Below, piece by piece: positions 9,742-19,156 of a DNA stretch of 64,000 nucleotides. The notes under the pieces were generated by a model that worked only from the letters and a program-made list of their open reading frames with translations, had not been told where the DNA came from and ran no database searches. Origin of the DNA: Ktedonobacter robiniae (GTDB lineage: Bacteria; Chloroflexota; Ktedonobacteria; Ktedonobacterales; Ktedonobacteraceae); contig NZ_BNJG01000001.1 in assembly GCF_016587375.1 (NCBI RefSeq), positions 1,426,001-1,490,000 of the forward strand. Direction: 5' to 3'. The position numbers and the translations under genes are program-made. Within the stretch, counting starts at the first letter, position 1. Each line of letters starts with the position of its first letter.

Positions 9742-10911
9742 ATGGAAGTGCATGAAGAAGCCCCACAGACAGCCAAACAGTATTCTAAACATTATTACCC
9801 CTCTGAGACACTCCCGCTCCAACAATTGATGCACTGGATTGCCTTTAGCCGCGTGATGGGTATTGGCGCGGTCCGCTTTCGCCTCCTTGAAGACTATTTT
9901 CAGGGCGATATGCAGGCTGCATGGCAGGCAGGACTCGAGGAGCTATGCAGCGCAGGGCTGGATGAGAAAACCGCGGAGAAGTTTCTGCACCAGCGAACCA
10001 ACATCGTGCCAGAGCAGGAATTGGAGCGCCTGGAGAAACGCCGCATGCGCGTAATCACCTGGAGAGATGATGAGTATCCGCCGCTCCTGAGTAAATTTGA
10101 GTATGCCCCTCCTGTGCTCTATATCTATGGGCACTTGAACGAGGATGATCAGGAGTACGCCCTCGGTATCGTGGGCACGAGGCGCATGACCAGCTATGGC
10201 AGACAGGTCACAGAGAAATTGACCACTGAGCTCACTGGAGGGCGCGTCACCATTGTGAGCGGGCTGGCCCTGGGCGTGGATACCGTCGCCCATACCACGG
10301 CTCTTGACACTGGAGGAAGGACCATCGCTGTGCTTGCCAGTGGCCTGGACACCATCTACCCGCCAAGCAATCGCGCCCTGGCCAAGCGCATTGTTGAATC
10401 GGGGCAGGGCGCGCTAATCAGTGCCTTCCCGCTTGGAGTGCGCCCGGATGCCGGGAACTTTCCAGCGCGTAACCACCTCATCGCGGGTCTCTCCCTGGGC
10501 GTCCTGGTCACAGAAGCTCCGGCGCGAAGTGGGGCATTGATCACAGCTAGCTCGGCGCTGCAACAGGGGCGCGAGGTCTTTGGCGTGCCACATAGCATCT
10601 TCTCTCCCGGTGGCGAGGGCGTCAACAAGCTTATTCAGGATGGCGCACACCTGGTCACACGCGTCGAAGACATCATTGAGCGCCTCAATATCTACATGCT
10701 TCCCCAGCATATCGAGGCCAAGAGAGAGCTACCCGCCAACGCCGAGGAAGAGAGCCTGCTCGCGCTCCTCAACCATGAATCCAAACATATCGACGAAATC
10801 ACCCGCGAATCGGGGCTGCCTGCGTCGAGCGTTACTGCGACGCTGACAATGCTCCAATTAAAAGGTATGGTAAAGGATATGGGTGCCATGCATTATATTA
10901 AGGAGATGTAG
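9742..10911 (+). CDS. dprA: DNA processing protein DprA/Smf
   Basis: A 389-residue single-stranded-DNA binding protein that loads RecA during natural transformation. After an N-terminal helical region, the Rossmann-like core spans about residues 115-320 with GIVGTRRMTSYGR, SGLALGVDTVAH, VLASGLDTIYP, the phosphate-contacting NFPARNHLIAGLS, and EAPARSGALITA. The C-terminal 60 residues look like the winged-helix domain of longer DprA proteins. The start is preceded by a purine-rich stretch. A 536-bp repeat-rich gap separates it from murF-alr, so co-transcription is doubtful. Confidence 0.95.
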   Translation: MEVHEEAPQTAKQYSKHYYPSETLPLQQLMHWIAFSRVMGIGAVRFRLLEDYFQGDMQAAWQAGLEELCSAGLDEKTAEKFLHQRTNIVPEQELERLEKRRMRVITWRDDEYPPLLSKFEYAPPVLYIYGHLNEDDQEYALGIVGTRRMTSYGRQVTEKLTTELTGGRVTIVSGLALGVDTVAHTTALDTGGRTIAVLASGLDTIYPPSNRALAKRIVESGQGALISAFPLGVRPDAGNFPARNHLIAGLSLGVLVTEAPARSGALITASSALQQGREVFGVPHSIFSPGGEGVNKLIQDGAHLVTRVEDIIERLNIYMLPQHIEAKRELPANAEEESLLALLNHESKHIDEITRESGLPASSVTATLTMLQLKGMVKDMGAMHYIKEM

Positions 10912-10928
10912 CGGACTAGTGTTGGTTC

Positions 10929-11001
10929 CCACCCCCATGCAGGTGCAAAAGGTAGTGCTTGTAAACCGCGCACCTACCTTTTGCACCTGCCGGGTGTGGG
11001 G
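10929..11001. repeat. family A hairpin repeat, copy A2
   Basis: Arms GCAGGTGCAAAAGGTAG (10939-10955) and the exact complement (10974-10990) flank a shortened loop TGCTTGTAAACCGCGCAC. Compared with A1 and A3 the loop has lost the CCCCATTCGGGG hairpin. Outer CCCAC/GTGGG adds more pairing. Confidence 0.8.
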
Positions 11002-11034
11002 CATACCAGGAAGAGGTAGTCACCCAGCCGAAGG

Positions 11035-11090
11035 GGTCCTGGTAGGTTGTGCCCCTGTGCCCCCGAATGTGGGTTTAGAAGCACTCCCAA
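11035..11090. repeat. family A repeat, inverted degraded copy A5
   Basis: GGTAGGTTGTGCCCCTGTGC, then CCCCGAATGTGGG and TTTAGAAGCAC, is the reverse complement of the loop of copy A3 at 15266-15340 with two changes. The outer arms no longer pair well. Confidence 0.65.
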
Positions 11091-11447
11091 GGCTCCTCCG
11101 GCATGGATGGCGGACCTCGCGTAACCCAATCCTACAGAAGCGTAGACTCCTTCACTTGACGCCAATGAAACACGGCTGCGCCCACAGGCCATAAATGGCG
11201 TTTGGACGCGATAAATCGCGTCCCTACCAACAACTCGGTCGTTTCTCACAAGTCTGTTCGGACAACTTGACAAAATTTGCCAGCAAAGTCATAAATGGGG
11301 CATCTATGTTAAAAAATAGCAGGCAGGGGAATTGGTAGAATAAAATAGGAGCAGGGCGAGGATGTAAAAAAGGGGGCAGGGACGTTCCCCTTTGCACTGT
11401 TTCCACCAGTCTCGGTAAATAATAGATAATAGCAACGGAGGGTAGAT

Positions 11448-14060
11448 GTGATACAGCTGGCATATTTATTGGCCGCCACGCAAGGCAGACTTCAGAGTCC
11501 GGAGAAGCAGACGCGTTTTCAGGGCTTTAGTCATGATACTCGACAGATCCTGCCTGGGGAGATGTTTGTCGCGGTACGTGGAGAGCGTGGGAATGGTCAT
11601 GACTATCTCTTTGATGCTATCGAGCGAGGGGCGACTGGCCTATTGGTGGAGGCACGCCACATCGAAAGTATGCCAGAGGCAGAGCAGGAGCGGCTCAAAC
11701 AGATCACGACCGTCATGGTTGAGGATACACGCCAGGCGCTACGGGCTTATGCCAGCGAGATTTTACAACGCTGGCAGCCAACCATTATCGCGGTCGCGGG
11801 CGGCGTAGGCAAAACAAGCACGAAGGAGGCCATCGCCAGCGTGCTCTCGCGTAACTATGCCACCTTTCGCAGTTGGAAGAACTATAATGACCTGCTAGGC
11901 ATTCCCCTCTCGCTGGGGCGGCTGGAGCCACAACATGAGTACGCGGTCCTGGAGTTAGGCTGCGATCACCCCGGCGAGCTCCGTGAGCTATGCCAGATGG
12001 TAAAACCCCATATCGGCATCCTTACCAATGTCGCTCCCGTCCAGCTCCAATACTTTGGCTCACTTGAACACCTGGCGAAAGAGCTCAGCGAGCTGCTCTA
12101 TAGCTTGCCAGCCGAGGGTTGCTTCTGGCTCAATGACGCGGATGAGAGATTGGCCAAGATTGTAGAACGCTACCAGCAGCAACGCGCTTCATCCGCGCCA
12201 GACATTCGTCCACTCGGAATACGCGAGATCGATGAGACACAAATCCGAGTCGGCTGGGAAGGTCTCTCATTTCCCCTGGAGCAAGAGGGTGAGGCGGGAA
12301 CGCTTACCCTGGCCTCGTGCCTGCTGGGACGTCAGCATATCGGCACCATGCTCGCGGCCTATAGAATTGGGCGCGCATGTGGCATGAGCGCGGAGGAGGT
12401 CAGTGAGGCTCTGGAGCAGCTCAGCCCCATTGAGGGCAGGCTCAATCCGCTTCCAGGCGTCTATGAGTCCAGGCTCCTGGATGACACACATAATGCCTCA
12501 CCAGGTTCCGTCCTGGCGGGACTCGATGCCCTCGACGAGTTGACCAACGAAGGCGGCAAACGCGTCGCCATCCTGGGCGAGATGCTTAATCTCGGTTACT
12601 ACCAGGATGACTGGTATGAGCAGATAGGCGAGCAGGCCGCCAGCAAGGTCGATTATCTTATCCTGCGCGGCGAGCGAACCGCTCTGATCGCAGAGGGCGC
12701 CAGGCAGGCCGGGCTGACGAGCGAGCAGATAGAGCTGGTCTCCACTCACGAGGACGCCGCGCAATTGGCAAGCAAATATCTGGAGCGCGAGGGCGAGGCC
12801 GGACGCAACGTCGTCCTGCTCAAGGGATCAGAGGCCACGCGTATGGAGCGCGTCACCGAGATGCTGATGGCCCATCCCGAGGAGGCGCAGGAGAAATTAG
12901 TGCGCCAGACACCCGGTTGGAAGCAAATCCTGGTCTTACAGACGGAGCGCCCGACCTGGGTGGAGATCGACCTGAGCGCCATTGGCAATAATGTGCGCAA
13001 AATACGCGAGATCGTGGGGCCAGGGGTCCAGATCCTGATCAGCTTAAAGGCTGATGCGTACGGGCATGGCGCGCTCAAGGTGGCGCGCACCGTCCTACAC
13101 AACGGCGCGAGCATGCTCGGGGTCGCCACGCTTAGCGAGGCCGCCGCCCTGCGTGAGGCTGGCATTGACGCGCCCATCCTGATCTTCGGCTACGTTCCCT
13201 ACTGGCAGATGCGCGAGGCCGTGCGCCTGGACGTCACGATCACCCTCTATAGCAGCGAATCGGCCCAGGCCCTCGCCCGCGCGGCCCAGGCGCTACGCCA
13301 GTCTGTACGTGTCCATATAAAGGTCGATACTGGAATGGGTAGGCTTGGCATCCGTAGCGAGCAGGCAGAAGAGATTCTAGCCCTCGTACGCGAAGCACGT
13401 GAGCTGGAGGGGCTGGAGGTGGAGGGCATCTATACCCATTTTGCCAGCGCGGATGCCGATGATAAGACATACGCCCACACCCAGCTCGCGCGCTTCCAGC
13501 ACATTCTAGAATTGCTTGAGCGGGTGGAAATATGCCCCCCAGTGGTACACGCGGCCAATAGCGCGGCAACGCTCAGCCTTCCCGAGGCGCACTTTACGAT
13601 GGTACGCCCCGGCATCGCGATTTATGGCCTGGACCCCTCGGAAGAGGTCAGGGTACCAGATGGCTTTAAAGCGGCTCTCTCCTTTAAGACACAGATCGCA
13701 CAGGTGAAGATGATTCCCGCGGGCGAATGCATCAGTTATGGCTGCACCTATGTGACGGAGCGCCCCACACGTATTGCGGTCCTGCCGGTAGGCTATGCAG
13801 ACGGTTTCCGCAGAGCGCCACGCAATTGGGAGAGCGTGCTAGTTCATGGGCAGGAGGCCCCCCTCATCGGGCGCGTATGCATGGATCAATGCATGATTGA
13901 TGTCAGCGCCATTCCCCAGGTGCGTATGGGAGACGAAGTCGTGCTTATTGGTCGGCAGGGCAAGGCGGAGCTAACCGCCGAAGAGATTGCCAGAAGGCTC
14001 GGCACAATCAACTACGAGGTCGTCGCCGAGATCCTGGCCCGCGTCCCCCGCGTGAATTAG
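11448..14060 (+). CDS. MurF-alanine racemase fusion protein
   Basis: A 870-residue bifunctional enzyme for the D-Ala-D-Ala part of peptidoglycan precursors. It starts at GTG with GGAGGG five bases upstream; the overlapping ATG at 11446 stops at once. Residues 1 to about 480 are MurF-like (UDP-MurNAc-tripeptide:D-Ala-D-Ala ligase), with ATP loop GGVGKTSTK, KNYNDLLGIPLSLG and DDTHNASPGS. From about residue 500 the alanine racemase begins (RPTWVEIDLSAIGNNV); its PLP lysine lies in SLKADAYGHG near 533, the opposite catalytic Tyr in ISYGCTY, and GYADGF and GRVCMDQ are present. All key residues of both halves appear intact. Such fusions are known from Bacteroidota; here D-Ala made by one half could feed the pathway of the other. 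A separate Ddl would still be required. Confidence 0.93.
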   Translation: MIQLAYLLAATQGRLQSPEKQTRFQGFSHDTRQILPGEMFVAVRGERGNGHDYLFDAIERGATGLLVEARHIESMPEAEQERLKQITTVMVEDTRQALRAYASEILQRWQPTIIAVAGGVGKTSTKEAIASVLSRNYATFRSWKNYNDLLGIPLSLGRLEPQHEYAVLELGCDHPGELRELCQMVKPHIGILTNVAPVQLQYFGSLEHLAKELSELLYSLPAEGCFWLNDADERLAKIVERYQQQRASSAPDIRPLGIREIDETQIRVGWEGLSFPLEQEGEAGTLTLASCLLGRQHIGTMLAAYRIGRACGMSAEEVSEALEQLSPIEGRLNPLPGVYESRLLDDTHNASPGSVLAGLDALDELTNEGGKRVAILGEMLNLGYYQDDWYEQIGEQAASKVDYLILRGERTALIAEGARQAGLTSEQIELVSTHEDAAQLASKYLEREGEAGRNVVLLKGSEATRMERVTEMLMAHPEEAQEKLVRQTPGWKQILVLQTERPTWVEIDLSAIGNNVRKIREIVGPGVQILISLKADAYGHGALKVARTVLHNGASMLGVATLSEAAALREAGIDAPILIFGYVPYWQMREAVRLDVTITLYSSESAQALARAAQALRQSVRVHIKVDTGMGRLGIRSEQAEEILALVREARELEGLEVEGIYTHFASADADDKTYAHTQLARFQHILELLERVEICPPVVHAANSAATLSLPEAHFTMVRPGIAIYGLDPSEEVRVPDGFKAALSFKTQIAQVKMIPAGECISYGCTYVTERPTRIAVLPVGYADGFRRAPRNWESVLVHGQEAPLIGRVCMDQCMIDVSAIPQVRMGDEVVLIGRQGKAELTAEEIARRLGTINYEVVAEILARVPRVN

Positions 14061-14061
14061 G

Positions 14062-14119
14062 ATATGATGGAAAAGCGGAGCCGAGCAGCGAGCTGCTCGG
14101 CTCCGCTTTTCCATCATAT
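14062..14119. terminator. 27-bp-arm hairpin after murF-alr
   Basis: ATATGATGGAAAAGCGGAGC and the following bases to 14088 are mirrored by 14093-14119 around a CGAG loop. It starts two bases past the stop codon. The 3' arm includes GCTTTTCC, so it may act as an intrinsic terminator. Confidence 0.75.
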
Positions 14120-14211
14120 GATACTGGTTATGCAAAACTAGAGGGCAAACAGGAACGTATTATCTACAAGGATTATCTTCAATGAAATACTTATGATAAA
14201 GAAGCTTTGCC

Positions 14212-15219
14212 ATGACGCAAGGAAAGACATATATGCAACAACCACTACAATCAGCCTCCTCTAAGAAGAAATTTCAACCCACAAGCGCGGTCTTGATCGC
14301 TAATCCCACCTCGGGCAGCTATGTCAACAATAAAAAACAGGTAGATGAGACGGTACAGTTTCTCCAGACACAGGGCTGGGACGCTCATCTGCGACTCACT
14401 CAGCAACAGGGAGATGCGGGGCGCTTTGCCCATGAGGCGGTTAAGCAGAACATCGATGTAGTGGTCGCGATTGGCGGCGATGGCACGATCAATGAGGTCA
14501 TTCAAGAGCTGGCGGGTAGCGAGACCGCACTCGGCATCTTACCAAACGGAACGGTCAACGTCTGGGCGCGCGAGGTGGGTATTCCACTGGAGAACGGCGC
14601 GGCGCGCGAGATCCTGCTCCAGGGGCAGCGGCGGCGCATCGACCTGGGAAAAGTCAATGAGCGTTACTTCCTATTGATGGCAGGCATTGGCCTGGATGCC
14701 GAGGTCACCCACGAGGTAGAACAGAGGCCAGCCAAGAAACTGGGTGTGTTGGGCTACGTCCTGGTTGGCCTCTGGAAGACCCTGACCTTCAAAGGCTTTC
14801 GCGTCTCTCTTCACATTGACGGGAAAGAATTAATTAAGACACATGCTACACAGATCGTGATTGGCAACACCCAGCTCTACGGCGGGGCCATCAAGTACAC
14901 CTGGCAGGCCAAGTGTAACGATGGGCTATTAGATGTCTGCATAGCGCGCAGTCAGAGCCTCATTAATACAGTTTTAATGGGCATAGACGTCCTTTTGCAT
15001 CGACGCCAGAGGCGGCAATGGGTACGCTATGAGACATGCCAAGAGGTAGAGATTCGTACCAGGCATGCCATTGCCATCCAGGTCGATGGTGATCCCTTGG
15101 GCTTCACCAGCGAACGCGGCGCGCCGCCTACAATCTTTAAAATTGCGCCCCAGGCCCTAAACGTGATTGTACCTGAAGAAGTGCCCGCCTGCCTCTTTAT
15201 TGATGAAGTCACTGAGTAA
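14212..15219 (+). CDS. diacylglycerol kinase family lipid kinase
   Basis: A 335-residue soluble lipid kinase of the DagK/YegS/sphingosine kinase fold that phosphorylates a lipid alcohol, probably diacylglycerol, with ATP. The nucleotide site is GGDGTINEV near residue 87, preceded by LIANPTSGS and followed by LGILPNGTVNVWAREVGIP. The second domain carries LMAGIGLDAEV and the IQVDGDPLG motif near the end. Length is usual for the family. Start at ATG 14212; an in-frame ATG at 14233 is possible. It lies between murF-alr and the dynamin gene on the same strand, but hairpins separate all three. The substrate cannot be fixed from sequence. Confidence 0.88.
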   Translation: MTQGKTYMQQPLQSASSKKKFQPTSAVLIANPTSGSYVNNKKQVDETVQFLQTQGWDAHLRLTQQQGDAGRFAHEAVKQNIDVVVAIGGDGTINEVIQELAGSETALGILPNGTVNVWAREVGIPLENGAAREILLQGQRRRIDLGKVNERYFLLMAGIGLDAEVTHEVEQRPAKKLGVLGYVLVGLWKTLTFKGFRVSLHIDGKELIKTHATQIVIGNTQLYGGAIKYTWQAKCNDGLLDVCIARSQSLINTVLMGIDVLLHRRQRRQWVRYETCQEVEIRTRHAIAIQVDGDPLGFTSERGAPPTIFKIAPQALNVIVPEEVPACLFIDEVTE

Positions 15220-15253
15220 ATTTGCAGGGTCCAATAGCTGGTAATGGCAAGCG

Positions 15254-15349
15254 GCGCGCCGCCCATGCAGGTGGACGAAGGTAGGTGCTTCTAAACCCCC
15301 ATTCGGGGGCGCAGGGGCACAACCTACCTTCGTCCACCTGCCGGGCGGC
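15254..15349. repeat. family A hairpin repeat, copy A3
   Basis: Arms GCAGGTGGACGAAGGTAG and CTACCTTCGTCCACCTGC match each other but differ from A1 and A2. The loop GTGCTTCTAAA, the CCCCCATTCGGGGG hairpin, then CGCAGGGGCACAAC is the fullest version of the family. CGCGCCGCC outside the left arm pairs with GGGCGGCTGCG outside the right arm. Confidence 0.85.
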
Positions 15350-15369
15350 TGCGTTTAGAGAGGAAGGGA

Positions 15370-15397
15370 AGAGTCCATGCAAGCATGGTCCCTACAG
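15370..15397. repeat. family C unit, single copy C2
   Basis: GAGTCCATGCAAGCATGGTCCCTACA is one half of a family C element, ending in the same CCCTACA as the copies at 26422, 28751 and 33946. Confidence 0.65.
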
Positions 15398-15494
15398 GTT
15401 TTATAGTCTCTCCGATTGTTTTATAGTCTTCCCTATAATGTACTCAGGAGCTATAGGCTAACCAACTCCTTGTAGGCGAGAGGATGGATGATAG

Positions 15495-17342
15495 ATGGCA
15501 AAGGCAGCATTACACGAGCGGCAACAGGAATTATTACAGGCGGAGCGTCGCCTGGCGAGCGAGCTGCAAGAGTGCCTGAGCGGCTTCGCTGGAGCCGATG
15601 TGCAGACAGAAACGCTGCGCCAGGTCACGGCAACGCTGGAGAATCTGTTCCTGCTAGTCATTGTGGGCGAGTTCAACGCCGGAAAATCGGCGCTCATCAA
15701 TGCACTCTTGCGCAGGGAGGTCATGGAAGAGGGCGTGCTTCCAACGACACACCAGATCGCAATTCTGCGCTATGATGAGCAGCACACAGTTCATGAACGT
15801 GAGAATCGCATCCTGGAGGTCAGCTATCCAGCCGACTTTCTCCAGAATATCAGCATCGTCGATACCCCTGGAGTCAATGCCGTGCTGCGCGAGCACGAAC
15901 AGCTTACCGAAGACTTCATCCCGCGTAGCGACCTGATCATGTTTATTACCTCCGTCGACCGGCCCTTTACGCAGAGCGAAAAACTCTTCCTTGAGCGCAT
16001 TCGCGCCTGGGGGAAGAAGGTCATCATTGTCTTAAATAAAATCGACCTCCTGCGCCACAAGGCAGACCTGGCCAAGCTGCTGCACTTCATTCATGACAAC
16101 TGCAAACATCTACTGGGCTTTCAGCCAGAGGTCTTTCCTGTCTCGGCCCTCAAGGCCCGCCAGGCGCAGGAGGCAGCGGGAGAGCAGGCGATTGCTCTAT
16201 GGGAAGAGAGCCGCTTCGGCAAGCTAGAAGAGTATATGTTCCAGACCCTGGACGCCGATGAGCGCATTCGCCTCAAGTTCCTCAGCCCTTTAGGCGTCAT
16301 GCAGCGCATCCTGGGGCAGACCCAAAGCGCGGTAGAGAAGCGCAGCAAGCTCCTCGCGGAGGATGCGCGCACCGTCCACACCATTGAGGAACAACTCGAA
16401 CTCTACCGAGAAGATATGGAGAGCAACTTCACACATCGCCTGGGCGAAATCGAGAACATTGTCCTGGATATGCATGTGCGCGGGAATAACTTCTTCGATG
16501 ACACCATCCGCCTGGGACGCATCTTTGACCTGATCAAGAGTGACCGCATTCGCCAGGAGTTTGAGCATGAAGTCATCGGCGATAGCGCCACGCGCATCGA
16601 TGCCGCGGTGCAGGAGTTGATCGACTGGATGGTCGAACAGGAACATAAACTCTGGCAGAACGTCATGGATTACCTTGAGCGCAGGCGACAAATGAGCGTG
16701 CGCAGCGACGAAGACATGATAGGTTCGGTCAGCCGCCAATTTGATTATAACCGCCGCGCCTTGCTACAAGCCGTGGCACGCCAGGCACATGGCGTCGTCC
16801 AGACCTATAACCGTCAGGCAGAGGCAGAAGAGCTCTCGCAAGATCTACGGTATGCCGTAACCCAGGCAGCCATAGCGGGCGCGGGCGGCATCGGCCTGGG
16901 CGCGGCCATCGTGGCCTTTGTCGGCACAGCGGCGGCGGATGTCAGCGGCATCCTGGCGGGCGCGGTCCTGCTCAGCCTGGGACTCTACATCATCCCGGCA
17001 CGGCGCAAGAAGGCCAAGCGTGACTTTGATCTCAAGATCGAGGCCCTGCGCAAGCGCCTGCATGGCGTGATGCAGGAACAGTTTCAACGCGAACTGCGCG
17101 GCTCCATGCAGCGCGTTCGTGAATCCATCGCTCCCTACACGCGCTTTGTGCGCACCGAACAGAAGCGCGTCGAGATGTCACAGGCCCGCCTCAATGAGAT
17201 AGGCCAGGGCATTGCTGACCTGCGCACAGATATAGAGGGACCCAACGCCGCTAAGGAGATGCCAGAACAGGTAGAACAAGAAGAGGATATGGCCTATCAC
17301 CACGCGGTAGCCGAGCCACGCCAGCATTACCAGGGTTTGTAA
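15495..17342 (+). CDS. bacterial dynamin-like GTPase
   Basis: A 615-residue large GTPase of the dynamin superfamily, likely a membrane-remodelling or membrane-repair protein. The P-loop GEFNAGKS is near residue 56, a switch I threonine sits in LPTTHQ, DTPGVN is near 122, and NKIDLL near 180. A long helical stalk follows. Two adjacent hydrophobic segments at about 456-498 (GAGGIGLGAAIVAFVGTAAA and GILAGAVLLSLGLYII) then a basic RRKKAKR form the membrane paddle. The C-terminal helices complete the stalk. Bacterial dynamins often come as adjacent pairs, but this one is single. GAGAGG lies upstream of the start. Confidence 0.9.
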   Translation: MAKAALHERQQELLQAERRLASELQECLSGFAGADVQTETLRQVTATLENLFLLVIVGEFNAGKSALINALLRREVMEEGVLPTTHQIAILRYDEQHTVHERENRILEVSYPADFLQNISIVDTPGVNAVLREHEQLTEDFIPRSDLIMFITSVDRPFTQSEKLFLERIRAWGKKVIIVLNKIDLLRHKADLAKLLHFIHDNCKHLLGFQPEVFPVSALKARQAQEAAGEQAIALWEESRFGKLEEYMFQTLDADERIRLKFLSPLGVMQRILGQTQSAVEKRSKLLAEDARTVHTIEEQLELYREDMESNFTHRLGEIENIVLDMHVRGNNFFDDTIRLGRIFDLIKSDRIRQEFEHEVIGDSATRIDAAVQELIDWMVEQEHKLWQNVMDYLERRRQMSVRSDEDMIGSVSRQFDYNRRALLQAVARQAHGVVQTYNRQAEAEELSQDLRYAVTQAAIAGAGGIGLGAAIVAFVGTAAADVSGILAGAVLLSLGLYIIPARRKKAKRDFDLKIEALRKRLHGVMQEQFQRELRGSMQRVRESIAPYTRFVRTEQKRVEMSQARLNEIGQGIADLRTDIEGPNAAKEMPEQVEQEEDMAYHHAVAEPRQHYQGL

Positions 17343-17349
17343 ATAATAG

Positions 17350-17413
17350 GTGGGAAATGATGTTGTGGCCGCGACTGGCGTATGCCAGTCGCGGCCACAA
17401 CATCATTTCCCAC
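17350..17413. terminator. 30-bp-arm hairpin between convergent genes
   Basis: GTGGGAAATGATGTTGTGGC through 17379 is perfectly mirrored by 17384-17413 around GTAT. It fills the gap between the dynamin stop (+) and the permease stop (-), so it can serve both transcripts. Confidence 0.8.
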
Positions 17414-17426
17414 TACCTTGAGTTCT

Positions 17427-18959
17427 CTAATCGCTTCCTACAGTCTCTTTCTCACTGATAACCTCCTCGCGTGCTACTCTAGCCAGGCGGCTATGGTGTA
17501 CACCATAGAGGAAGTAGACGGCGATGCCCAACACCAGCCAGATCACAAAGCGGATCCAGGTAATCAATGGCAGATAGAGCATCAGAGCGAGACAGGCCAG
17601 CATAGCGAGGATAGGGACCACGGGGACTCCAGGCGTACGGAAGGAGCGCTTCATATCAGGCTGCGTTCTGCGCAGGATCAAGACACCAGCGGAGACCAGG
17701 ATAAAGGCCAGAAGGGTACCAATATTGACCAGTTCAGCCAGGTCGCTGATGGGTGTAAAGGCCGCGATGAAAGCCACAATCACGCCGGTCAGAATACTGA
17801 TGCGATAGGGGGTACCAAAACTCGGATGCACCCGCGCGAACCAGGGCGGGAGAAGGTGGTCACGACTCATGGCAAAGAAGACGCGGCTCTGCCCCATCAT
17901 AAGTATAAGAATAACTGCCGTTAAGCCGCATATAGCGCCAACTGAGACCAGGCCCGCAGCCCAGGGCTTACCAATGACCTCGAAGGCGGTCGCCATGGGG
18001 GCAGCGGTATTCAACTGCTTGAGTGTTTTGTAAGAGACGACGCCCGTCAGGATGAGCGAGACTACAATATAGAGCACGGTACAGACAACCAGCGAACCGA
18101 GGATACCGATGGGCATATCACGCTGAGGCTTCTTCGTCTCTTCAGCCGTTGTTGCCACGATGTCAAAGCCAATATAGGCGAAGAAGACGATAGCCGCGCC
18201 TGTCACCAGGCCACCCAGGCCATACGCCTGGGGTGGGAAACCCAGAATCAGTTGGAGAAAGGGCGACGCCAGCCCCCCTTTGCCAGCAATGCTTTGCGCA
18301 GGTGGGACGAATGGGATCCAATTGGAGGGATGCACAAAGAAGATACCGAAGACGATAAAGAAGATGACCACACATAGTTTGATAATGGTCACGACCAGGT
18401 TAAAGCGCGAACTGGTGCGCACGCCAATCACCAGCACACAGGTCAGGATCAGAGCAATTGCAGCCGCGGGGAGATTGAGATGCAGACCCGGCAACATGGG
18501 AATAAGCGCGGCCTTCCCTGTCAAGGTAGCGGGAACCATGATCCCCAGGCTCCTGAGAATGGTCGTGAAGTATTCAGACCAGCCGACAGAGACGGTAGAA
18601 GCCCCAACCAGAAACTCGAGAATCAGGTCCCAACCAATAATCCAGGCAATAAACTCGCCCAGGGCAGCATACGAGTAGGTATAGGCACTCCCCGCAACCG
18701 GAACAGAGCTGGCGAACTCCGCGTAACAGAGAGCGGCCAGGCCACAGGCCACGCCCGCGATCATAAAGGATATGGCGATACCCGGACCAGCATAATTCGC
18801 GGCGGCGGTGCCAGTCAGGACAAAGATGCCCGTGCCAATGATGACGCCAATGCCGAAGACGATGAGGTCAATCGGGCCGAGCGTCTTACGCAGACTATGT
18901 TCTGGCTCTTCGGTGTCGCGTATGGACTGCTCCACAGACTTGGTACGAAAGATATTCAT
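17427..18959 (-). CDS. APC-family amino acid permease
   Basis: A 510-residue integral membrane transporter of the amino acid-polyamine-organocation superfamily, close in pattern to cationic amino acid transporters (CAT/YfnA type). About 12 membrane helices can be counted. The helix 1 substrate motif GVIIGTGIFVLTG and the helix 6 stretch VFFAYIGFDIVATTAEETKKPQRDMP are clear. The frame stays open another 90 codons upstream through hairpin repeats, but the start at 18959 (MNIFRTKSVEQ) is chosen because GGGAGG lies 12 bases before it and the upstream residues merely translate repeat DNA. Substrate is an inference. Confidence 0.9.
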   Translation of the reverse strand: MNIFRTKSVEQSIRDTEEPEHSLRKTLGPIDLIVFGIGVIIGTGIFVLTGTAAANYAGPGIAISFMIAGVACGLAALCYAEFASSVPVAGSAYTYSYAALGEFIAWIIGWDLILEFLVGASTVSVGWSEYFTTILRSLGIMVPATLTGKAALIPMLPGLHLNLPAAAIALILTCVLVIGVRTSSRFNLVVTIIKLCVVIFFIVFGIFFVHPSNWIPFVPPAQSIAGKGGLASPFLQLILGFPPQAYGLGGLVTGAAIVFFAYIGFDIVATTAEETKKPQRDMPIGILGSLVVCTVLYIVVSLILTGVVSYKTLKQLNTAAPMATAFEVIGKPWAAGLVSVGAICGLTAVILILMMGQSRVFFAMSRDHLLPPWFARVHPSFGTPYRISILTGVIVAFIAAFTPISDLAELVNIGTLLAFILVSAGVLILRRTQPDMKRSFRTPGVPVVPILAMLACLALMLYLPLITWIRFVIWLVLGIAVYFLYGVHHSRLARVAREEVISEKETVGSD

Positions 18960-19076
18960 GCGCGAAAACAACCTCCCATCCAATTTTGCATGCGAGTAGA
19001 TACGTGTCCCCTCCAATTCCATCATACTCATACGACATAGTACTAATGCTCTGTTCAATTTTGTTTGAAGGGGATT

Positions 19077-19150
19077 CATACCGCCTGCGGCGGGAGGGGG
19101 GAAGGGGCGTGCAGAGGGGCTGACGCCCCTCTGCACGCCCCTCTTTTCCT
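19077..19150. repeat. family D repeat, copy D1
   Basis: ATACCGCCTGCGGCGGGAGG is followed by a strong hairpin GGGCGTGCAGAGGGGC / GCCCCTCTGCACGCCC and then CTCTTTTCCTTTT. The same two-hairpin plan recurs at 56639 and, in tandem, at 44701-44884. The T-rich end could make it a terminator on the plus strand. Confidence 0.75.
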
Positions 19151-19156
19151 TTTCAG

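Larger units (their letters stand above)
10912..11447. other. 536-bp intergenic region dense in hairpins
   Basis: No gene is seen. It contains the family A copy A2 (10929-11001), an inverted degraded family A copy A5 (about 11035-11090), a short hairpin GCCAT/ATGGC at 11188-11199, and GGACGCGAT/ATCGCGTCC at 11204-11223. The right end carries the GGAGGG ribosome site of murF-alr. Confidence 0.65.
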
